Assembly (NCBI GenBank): GCA_028717305.1
Contig: JAQUOC010000002.1
Span: 1 to 39,021 of the forward strand
Source of the DNA: Dehalococcoidales bacterium
GTDB taxonomy: Bacteria > Chloroflexota > Dehalococcoidia > Dehalococcoidales > UBA5760
Length of the DNA: 39,021 nt
Direction of reading: 5' to 3'
Positions within the stretch are counted from its first letter, which is position 1. The number at the start of each line of letters is the position of its first letter. The notes beneath the pieces were generated by a model. It was given only the letters and a program-made list of their open reading frames with translations. It had not been told where the DNA came from and made no database searches. This document shows, one piece after another, positions 33,493 through 39,021 of this stretch. The translations under genes were made by a program, and so were the position numbers.

Positions 33493-34410
33493 CTACTCGA
33501 GGCTTGATCGGAAAAAACGCTTGATTTTCCAGCTGATGAAAGGATAGCAAAGCCATATGCTGGAATGGCCGCTGGGGAACCATGTGATGGGTGGTCTGCC
33601 GGCAGACTCCCAGAAGTCCAGCGTGGCTTCTTTCGGGATGATCTCATCCCAGCGTCCGTTTATCATAAGGAGAGGACGGTTGCGGAGATAATGCGCGTAG
33701 GTCATAGCATCCACGAGAAAGCTGCGCTCAGGCGGGGCAACCTGCTCCCAACCCTTCTCTACCACCTCGTCAAGATATCGGTGGTATCGCTGTTGCTGGG
33801 TGGCAAACTCGGCTTCGCTACGGTGGAAGTCCCACTTGCGTGACAGTACCCGGCTTCTCATTCCTATCTTTTCCAGATTCCCACCGCTGATAATCAGCAC
33901 GCCGCTGTTGATGCGGTGGTCTATCCCCATGGCAATAGCGGAGATAAAACCCCCGAAGCTCAGCCCGACGATGCCGGCCTTTCCCTTAGCCACCTCTTCC
34001 CGGGTCTCCATCCAGTCGAGTACGTGGCGTACGTCAATGACCGAGGTGCGATAGTTCTCGAACCATTCGTCATCCGAAAGCGGACGGTCAACCGGTAATG
34101 TGCGGCTGGAATGCGTAATGAGGTAGAGAATAAAAGAGGCGATTCCCTGGTCTGCCAGTTCACGGGCCAGGAGCTTCATCGGAATGACGCTCCGGTCACC
34201 CAGCCCATGAACCAGTATGGCCAGAGGTAGATTGTTGCCATATGGTCTCAGATATTCGCCGTATAACGCGTTTTTACTTTCATCGGGATTGGTGCCTGCA
34301 GGGGGGAAGCTGACTAGATATCGTTCGGATCGTCCGGTATGTTTAATTAGCCGGGTATCAGGGTCAGTATTCGGCTCGTAGTTAAAATGGTTGGTCATAT
34401 TGGACATCAT
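33493..34410 (-). CDS. Alpha/beta hydrolase, dienelactone-hydrolase-like
   Basis: 305-residue cytoplasmic-looking hydrolase without signal peptide. Oxyanion-region LAILVHGLGDRS, nucleophile elbow GLSFGG (Ser), an acidic residue in INGRWDEIIP and the histidine in FPSGHSSIW complete the catalytic triad in the proper order. Substrates are unknown; this branch includes esterases and acyl-peptide-hydrolase-like enzymes. GGAAGG upstream supports the ATG 34410 (or 34407) start. It is separated from the large hydrolase by 264 gene-free bases that hold the promoter of that gene. Confidence 0.85.
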   Translation of the reverse strand: MMSNMTNHFNYEPNTDPDTRLIKHTGRSERYLVSFPPAGTNPDESKNALYGEYLRPYGNNLPLAILVHGLGDRSVIPMKLLARELADQGIASFILYLITHSSRTLPVDRPLSDDEWFENYRTSVIDVRHVLDWMETREEVAKGKAGIVGLSFGGFISAIAMGIDHRINSGVLIISGGNLEKIGMRSRVLSRKWDFHRSEAEFATQQQRYHRYLDEVVEKGWEQVAPPERSFLVDAMTYAHYLRNRPLLMINGRWDEIIPKEATLDFWESAGRPPITWFPSGHSSIWLCYPFISWKIKRFFRSSLE

Positions 34411-34589
34411 TACCTTCCGAAGAGCCCGAATAAACTTCGGTTTCTGTTGAGTCCTATTCTATCCCTTTATATCTACCTGTATCAACAGCCCGTCTTATCC
34501 TAGCGGTTAATTCACGACATATGGTCTCTTGACACAATCCGGGTGCAGTACTAAACTCAAATTCTAGATAGGCACAGAGGAGGTACGGC

Positions 34590-35291
34590 GTGAGTAAAAT
34601 CTTTATTCCTGCAAGTGGCCCCGAAGATTGGAAGCGGTTGCTCACTGATCCGGAAAAACACTGGCAGACAGGCTGTTCGGCAAGAACACTCGCTTATTGT
34701 TGGCTGGAAGCAGGCGGGTTCCCCGGTTCAATAAAAAAGGTGTTTAGTGATTCGGGTATCGAATTATTTCGTGAGATAAAGCTAATTATAGCCTTTCCTG
34801 AATACAGGGCGGCCTTGAAGCCATACACATCGCGTTCATCTCAAAATGATATTTTGGCCCTGGCCAGGGCCGGGAAGGGACAGCTGATCTCCATCATGGT
34901 GGAAGGTGAGGTAGATGAACCCTTTGATGGGCCTATTGCTGATTGGCAGCCGACTGATATGGGCAATAAACAAATCAGACTGAAGTTCTTAAGTGATGAA
35001 TTGGAACGCACTCAGACTGATATGGAATACATCAGGTGCCGCTTTTTGCGAAGGACTGCATCGGCGCTGTTAGAAGCAAGAAGATTTAACGCTCCCAATG
35101 CCTTGATGCTGGTCCATTCCTTCAGCAGGTTGAGAGGGAGCGATAACAGAAGCTTTCAGGCTTACTGCGGTTTTGTGAGTACCTTCGGTAAACCAGGGGG
35201 AATGAATTCCGTAGTTTTCATAAAGAACGTAGACGGCATAGATCTATATCTGTCTTGGGTAAATGGTGAGAGTAAGTACCTGGAGGTGTAA
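34590..35291 (+). CDS. Conserved-looking protein of unknown function
   Basis: 233 residues, starting at GTG 34590 with GAGGAGG six bases upstream. I do not recognise a family with certainty. Visible features: IFIPASGPEDWKRLLTDPEKHW, a cysteine-containing helix SARTLAYCWLEAGGFP, an isolated strand LISIMVEGEVDEPFDGPIADW with clustered acids, and a C-terminal alpha/beta part (ALMLVHSFSRL, YLSWVNGESKYLE). The EGEVDEPFDGP segment after a strand recalls PD-(D/E)xK-type nuclease cores, but no full catalytic motif can be assigned. It resembles the DUF6946 type in my memory, which needs a profile search. Divergent from the hydrolase gene; single gene. Confidence 0.7.
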   Translation: MSKIFIPASGPEDWKRLLTDPEKHWQTGCSARTLAYCWLEAGGFPGSIKKVFSDSGIELFREIKLIIAFPEYRAALKPYTSRSSQNDILALARAGKGQLISIMVEGEVDEPFDGPIADWQPTDMGNKQIRLKFLSDELERTQTDMEYIRCRFLRRTASALLEARRFNAPNALMLVHSFSRLRGSDNRSFQAYCGFVSTFGKPGGMNSVVFIKNVDGIDLYLSWVNGESKYLEV

Positions 35292-35483
35292 ATGCTAAAA
35301 CCGCATGGTTTACCGGTGCTGACGCATCGCGTAGCTATAGTAACCATTAATAGCGGATCATTAGAATCACCGGAAAAGTATAAAGAAATGCCCCAAGTAA
35401 TCTCGCTTTCTTGCAGCTCTTCGACTGAATCCTACCTTGACCTTACGGTGGCCGGTTGTTTCCCTTCTATCGAACTGCACTAA
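35292..35483 (+). CDS. Possible 63-residue reading frame, doubtful
   Basis: ATG 35292 directly abuts the TAA of the preceding gene, which would allow translational coupling, but no family resemblance, domain or signal is visible in the Ser/Leu-rich product. It may be a chance frame. Confidence 0.2.
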   Translation: MLKPHGLPVLTHRVAIVTINSGSLESPEKYKEMPQVISLSCSSSTESYLDLTVAGCFPSIELH

Positions 35484-35845
35484 GCTCAACCACTTGGAGC
35501 AATCATTATGATCTCATATTCATATTATTCTGTCAAAGCCGTTGAGCGGCTGGAAAAGGCAATAATCATACTGTTTGATTCGTTCAAACTATCACATAAT
35601 CCCTGATGATCCTCTTATTGAATTCTAAACTTTATGGGTGAAGTTATTGCGATGCTGTTGCTCCCTGGTTGACATGGTGGATCGCATAAGAAGGTTGGGC
35701 ACACTAAGGGTTGCGTTCTCAAGCGGTAAGCGTGATAGGTTAGGTTACTTAGATTTCAAACATAACGGGCAATTAATCGGGGGTTCATTTTCAATGGGAT
35801 TCAAGAATTGTGAAGAATTGTTTGGAGATGTTCCAGTCCGGGTTC
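35484..35845. other. Gene-free interval
   Basis: About 360 bases between the unknown plus-strand gene and the end of the convergent radical SAM gene. Only short frames overlapping the radical SAM gene antisense are seen. No terminator, repeat or RNA is recognised. Confidence 0.4.
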
Positions 35846-37147
35846 TCATGGGCATTGGATTACTCCTTGTGCCCACAGGCAGCCACCACAGGTGGGGAAG
35901 CCGTTTTTTAAGCAGTCTTCCTGGTTGCTGTCCAGAAAACTGCATCCTCCACAAATTGAACATGGTGAAAAGCTGAATGCTTGCACTCTCTCGCGGAAAG
36001 CGATGTGTTCCGGTGCATGCCATAGTTCGTCCAGATCTTTTTCCATAACATTGCCGATTGTAAAGCTGTGTAGGTGACGTTCAAGATCACCAAGATACAT
36101 AACGCATTCGTGCAAAAGTGGTAGACAGGGGCTCAAACTACCATCCCATCTGATAGCACCGGCCCCGCTTTCTATAAACGGGCAACTATCCCGGGCGCCC
36201 CGGAAAATACCATCGGCCCAGGTGATATTGACGTCTCGGGATACCATAGAACGAACCGGGGCGCTGGTTTTTTCGTTTATTTCTATTCTGGGCATGTAGA
36301 CATGAGGGGACAGGAAAGAGCGTCTCCAGCCTGCTATCTCTGGGGCGACCATGTCCATTTTTTCCATTTTGTAGGGATACAGTACCTCATTACTTAATTC
36401 TTTGGTATATGGTATTACATTGGTTACCATAAAACGCTTGGCGCCTAATTGCCAGGCAAGCTCACATACCGCGGGTAGATCTGCGACATTACGCCTCATG
36501 GCAACGAATACGATGCCGAGTTGAGTCTCGGAAGTGCCTGAAAATGGTACAGCACGATGTGATTTGGCCTTCCTGAAATGACCGAGGTTATTCAGTATTT
36601 TGGGCAGTGCTGCTCCTAGTCGAACATCGGCGTAGCTCTCTGGTTTGGCCCCATCAATGGAGACCCATAATACGTCTAGTCCGATTGATACTAATTCGTC
36701 CAGCAGATCTGGACTGAGCAATATTCCGTTGGTGATTAGCTCTACAGAGGTATCGAGTTCTTTTGCCCTGGTTACCATCTGAATAATCTTTGGGTGGATC
36801 AGGGGCCCCCCCAGACCCCCGAAGAAGACTTTGGGAGTAGGGGTAAATCTACGTAAGCCCTCAATGACACGGTCGAAGACGATGTCGCTCATGTTACCCA
36901 TAGGCTCGTTCCATACGTTCCGAATACAGGTACGGCAATGTAGGTTGCACCGGCTGGTTGGTTCTAGATATAGCTTAGCCAGTTGCGTAGCAGGACGAAG
37001 TAGATAAAGGCCGTTGCTTAACTCATTGGCATAGACCTTGGTTCCGGGCTTGATACCATATTTGGAGGCTAAATAAGGTGGTATCGTTAAACGCCCTTTT
37101 CTGTCCGCTTTCAAGTATAGATCACGGTCGGTTATACTATTCTTCAT
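35846..37147 (-). CDS. AbrB-like domain fused to SPASM radical SAM enzyme
   Basis: 433 residues. Residues about 9-50 read DLYLKADRKGRLTIPPYLA then KYGIKPGTKVYA, an AbrB/SpoVT swapped-hairpin domain. The radical SAM domain begins with the cluster motif CNLHCRTC (C67, C71, C74), preceded by LEPTSR; VFFGGLGGPLIHPKII is the GGE-like SAM-binding region. A cysteine-rich SPASM region follows from about 330 (CPF, SPCLPLLHEC, SPCSICGGCSF, PTCGGCLW), able to hold two more 4Fe-4S clusters. SPASM enzymes usually mature peptides or proteins. The layout recalls maturases associated with tungsten-cofactor oxidoreductases, but no such oxidoreductase or small peptide gene lies nearby. No clear ribosome site precedes ATG 37147. 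Confidence 0.85.
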   Translation of the reverse strand: MKNSITDRDLYLKADRKGRLTIPPYLASKYGIKPGTKVYANELSNGLYLLRPATQLAKLYLEPTSRCNLHCRTCIRNVWNEPMGNMSDIVFDRVIEGLRRFTPTPKVFFGGLGGPLIHPKIIQMVTRAKELDTSVELITNGILLSPDLLDELVSIGLDVLWVSIDGAKPESYADVRLGAALPKILNNLGHFRKAKSHRAVPFSGTSETQLGIVFVAMRRNVADLPAVCELAWQLGAKRFMVTNVIPYTKELSNEVLYPYKMEKMDMVAPEIAGWRRSFLSPHVYMPRIEINEKTSAPVRSMVSRDVNITWADGIFRGARDSCPFIESGAGAIRWDGSLSPCLPLLHECVMYLGDLERHLHSFTIGNVMEKDLDELWHAPEHIAFRERVQAFSFSPCSICGGCSFLDSNQEDCLKNGFPTCGGCLWAQGVIQCP

Positions 37148-37277
37148 AATCGATACATGCGTGTTTTTGACTATTATGATATCACATTCACACCCAACGG
37201 ATTAGCCTTAAAACCATTACCAACTATGAAAGTACTGGGGGGAACCCAAATTCACCAAATGGGTCTAAAGAAAACGG

Positions 37278-37305
37278 TTGACTAATGGTGATTTTGGTGT
37301 ATACT
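37278..37305 (+). promoter_or_regulatory. Promoter of the dodecin gene
   Basis: TTGACT (37278-37283), 16-base spacer, TATACT (37300-37305), about 45 bases upstream of the dodecin ATG, which is preceded by GGAGG. Confidence 0.6.
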
Positions 37306-37348
37306 GTAATCTATCCGAAAGTTAAGAAGGACTGGAAAGGAGGCGCAA

Positions 37349-37567
37349 ATGACAGTTACACGTGTGACGGAAATCAAGTCATCTTCTGAAAAAAGTTTTG
37401 ATGATGCGATCAAGCTGGGAATTGCTCGTGTCCAGAAGACTATTAGAAACGTCCGGTCGGCATGGATTGAGAACCAGGAAATTATGCTCGATAACAGAGG
37501 ACAGATATCTGAGTATCGGGTACAGATGAAGGTGACCTTTATTATCGAAGAGCCGAGCGGAAAGTGA
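37349..37567 (+). CDS. Dodecin
   Basis: 72-residue flavin-binding protein that assembles into hollow dodecamers storing and protecting flavins. Typical pattern: TRVTEIKSSSEKSFDDAI, then a helix, a central tryptophan (AWIENQEI) that stacks on the isoalloxazine, RGQISEYRVQMKVTFIIEE at the end. Normal length. GGAGG precedes ATG 37349 by five bases, and a good promoter stands upstream. It is monocistronic and convergent with the methyltransferase gene. Confidence 0.93.
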   Translation: MTVTRVTEIKSSSEKSFDDAIKLGIARVQKTIRNVRSAWIENQEIMLDNRGQISEYRVQMKVTFIIEEPSGK

Positions 37568-37611
37568 TCTTTCTCTCCTGAAGTCCCTCATATAAAATAC
37601 GGTACTCTGTA

Positions 37612-38475
37612 TCATAGTGGCTGAGTGCCTGTTCTGCCGATGGCGCATTCAATCCAACCGTCGTCTGGCTTCTCAAAATATATGTTGGCGCCAGTCCTAT
37701 TTAACTCCATGTCCGCCATGGAATAGCTGGCGATTAAATCTCCGCTGTTTTTCCGGAAGAGCGTTCCTAATTCGTTTTTCGTGTATGAAGTCACCGCGCT
37801 TAAGCCGCAACAATCCTGAATTATCTTGAAGATATCTCCGGGTATCTGCCTTCTTGCCGGGTTAACATATCGGTAGGGTATCATGTATTCAATGATGAAA
37901 ATGTTTTCTCTATCAGCACGAAATCGGGTGATAATGTTCTGTAAATCATTTTTATGCAGGTAGTAGCTGATACCTTCCATAACAATCAGAGATTGCATAT
38001 CATGACAGTATCCATTTATTGGTATTTCTAGCACGCTTAAAATATCGGGTGAGGTAATATCAGCTGTTACACACCGTAGTTTATCCGTTAATTCCGGGCA
38101 TACCTGAAGGTATAGTCTCTTTTTGTCTTCCATTCCCGATGAATCAACCTCGAAAATACGGTGAATTTTGCGAGGATTCTTGGACAGTATTTCTATGGGC
38201 AATGGGGACTTGCCAGCAGCAAGGAAAATCAACTGGAATTCCTGTTTTGCGGCGCTCAATTCCTGCTCTATCAAATGCTTTATGAAGCTTTTTCTGTTAA
38301 GAATGACCTCATGGTACCAATCACAAACGGAATTACACTCTTTGAGAAGTGGCTCTCCTGAAGACAGGTCGAGTTGGCTCACATACTGAAAAGCGGGGTC
38401 TTCAGTATAGAGTTCTAGCGCCCATTGCATGACTAAGGCGGCAGTAGGTTCGAGCCTCGATTTATCCGTCAACAT
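37612..38475 (-). CDS. LCMT-family SAM-dependent methyltransferase
   Basis: 287 residues. Resembles leucine carboxyl methyltransferase-type proteins (LCMT/PPM/O-methyltransferase group): a helical N-terminus, then the SAM-binding strand FQLIFLAAGKSPLPIEIL where the family has a GAGxDxR loop, IFEVDSSGMEDKKR for the EVDxP motif, LRCVTADI, and LIVMEGISYYL for the AEGLLxYL motif. The GAG loop is altered to AAG, so cofactor binding is plausible but not certain. Substrate unknown. The start codon overlaps the stop of the pseudouridine synthase (TAATG), so the two are translationally coupled. Confidence 0.78.
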   Translation of the reverse strand: MLTDKSRLEPTAALVMQWALELYTEDPAFQYVSQLDLSSGEPLLKECNSVCDWYHEVILNRKSFIKHLIEQELSAAKQEFQLIFLAAGKSPLPIEILSKNPRKIHRIFEVDSSGMEDKKRLYLQVCPELTDKLRCVTADITSPDILSVLEIPINGYCHDMQSLIVMEGISYYLHKNDLQNIITRFRADRENIFIIEYMIPYRYVNPARRQIPGDIFKIIQDCCGLSAVTSYTKNELGTLFRKNSGDLIASYSMADMELNRTGANIYFEKPDDGWIECAIGRTGTQPL

Positions 38476-39021
38476 TATCGTGCTTTTTGCTTCATTGCTC
38501 CCGTGCTGAGTGATTCAACCTCTGCGGGACTGAGTTCGCGAGCTTTTCCTTCCGGGAGTCTATTTAGCCTCAGAATACCCAGGCGTATCCTTTTCAACTC
38601 CAGCACGTTGTGTCCCAGAGCGGCAAACATCCGGCGCACCTGATGTTTCTTACCTTCGTGAATGGCTACAGAGTAGTCGAAGGGTAGATATCTGGATATT
38701 TTGACCTTAGCCGGGTGGGTCTTACCATCATCCAGATAAATCCCTTTTTCTAGCTCGGCTATTTCTTCCGGCTTTAGTTCTCCATCGATTTGAACCAGGT
38801 ACTCTTTTTCTTGCTCGAAGCGGGGATGGGTCAACCGGAGAGTAAGATTGCCATCATTAGTCAAGAGAATCAGACCTGTAGAGTCTTTGTCCAAGCGGCC
38901 AACCGGGTAAATCCGGATGTTCCGGTATTTCTCCGGGAGGATGTCGACTACCGTTTTCCTCCCTCGGTCATCGCTGGTACTGGAAACGATCCCCTTGGGC
39001 TTATTGAGCATCAGATAAACA
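38475..39021 (-). CDS. RsuA/RluB/E-family pseudouridine synthase, N-terminus outside window
   Basis: Converts uridine to pseudouridine in ribosomal RNA. The visible part is about 181 residues, and reading stays open through the right edge: VYLMLNKPKG is the usual interior start of the catalytic domain, so ATG 39011 is not the start, and an S4 RNA-binding domain probably lies upstream. The catalytic aspartate is in GRLDKDSTGLILLTNDG; HEGKKHQVRRMFAALGHNVLELKRIRLG is the RsuA-family signature, given here in part. The gene is coupled to the methyltransferase by a TAATG overlap. Confidence 0.93.
   Translation of the reverse strand, partial: VYLMLNKPKGIVSSTSDDRGRKTVVDILPEKYRNIRIYPVGRLDKDSTGLILLTNDGNLTLRLTHPRFEQEKEYLVQIDGELKPEEIAELEKGIYLDDGKTHPAKVKISRYLPFDYSVAIHEGKKHQVRRMFAALGHNVLELKRIRLGILRLNRLPEGKARELSPAEVESLSTGAMKQKAR

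Noticed and set aside
35638..35976. 112-codon plus-strand frame
   Set aside because: Its second half is antisense to the Cys-rich end of the radical SAM gene, it has no ribosome site, and its product is not protein-like.
1..39021. CRISPR array, prophage or toxin-antitoxin defence island
   Set aside because: No regularly spaced repeats, cas genes, phage structural genes or recognisable toxin-antitoxin pairs were seen.

Overview
The window looks like a chromosomal segment of a free-living, probably largely anaerobic bacterium of moderate G+C. Hints are a PerR/rubrerythrin/catalase-peroxidase oxidative-stress operon, a SPASM radical SAM enzyme with an AbrB-like front end, a presenilin-type protease of the kind better known from archaea and eukaryotes, several small lipoproteins and secreted FecR-like proteins. 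I lean towards Chloroflexota (Dehalococcoidia-like); this is inference from gene content only. No marker such as rRNA is present.

Layout. 1-2851 (minus): perR, rubrerythrin and katG in one peroxide-defence operon; katG runs off the left edge. A candidate PerR box overlaps the promoter. 3051-6322: a cyclophilin-like protein, a lipoprotein, a CorA magnesium/cobalt transporter (minus) and an SPFH/prohibitin-type membrane protein. 6379-6710 (minus): four tRNAs (Val-CAC, Leu-CAG, Arg-GCG, Val-UAC in transcription order) behind a strong promoter. 7055-8900: the first 43 codons of a nucleotide-sugar dehydrogenase, followed by an IS110-family element with a long noncoding leader.

8967-19491 (minus): a surface-polysaccharide operon. 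A good sigma-70 promoter at 19535-19563 starts a GT2 glycosyltransferase, then a GT4 enzyme, three enzymes converting UDP-GlcNAc to a UDP-L-FucNAc or UDP-L-QuiNAc type sugar, two further GT4 enzymes, a P-loop/methyltransferase fusion and a Wzx-type flippase. The distal part is visibly AT-richer than the flanks and ends at the IS110 element and the truncated dehydrogenase, which suggests an exchanged or eroding cassette beside a tRNA cluster.

19714-21584 (minus): a MacB/Lol-type ABC transporter. 21838-26239: a small membrane protein, a lipoprotein with two tandem copies of one domain, the presenilin-like protease, a Bmp-type nucleoside-binding lipoprotein and an MntP-type manganese exporter. 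26347-34410: two secreted proteins (a FecR-domain protein and a 933-residue multidomain lipase-like hydrolase) that end in nearly the same hydrophobic/aromatic tail, plus a BFN-domain protein, TatD nuclease, zinc alcohol dehydrogenase and another alpha/beta hydrolase. 34590-39021: an unrecognised 233-residue protein, the AbrB-radical SAM fusion, dodecin, an LCMT-like methyltransferase and a pseudouridine synthase cut by the right edge.

Most notable observations: the shared C-terminal tail on two secreted FecR-like proteins; the presenilin-type protease; the 16-bp perfect inverted repeat inside a glycosyltransferase gene; the IS110 leader that may encode a bridge RNA; and the P-loop/CmoB-like methyltransferase fusion. 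None has been tested by a database search here.
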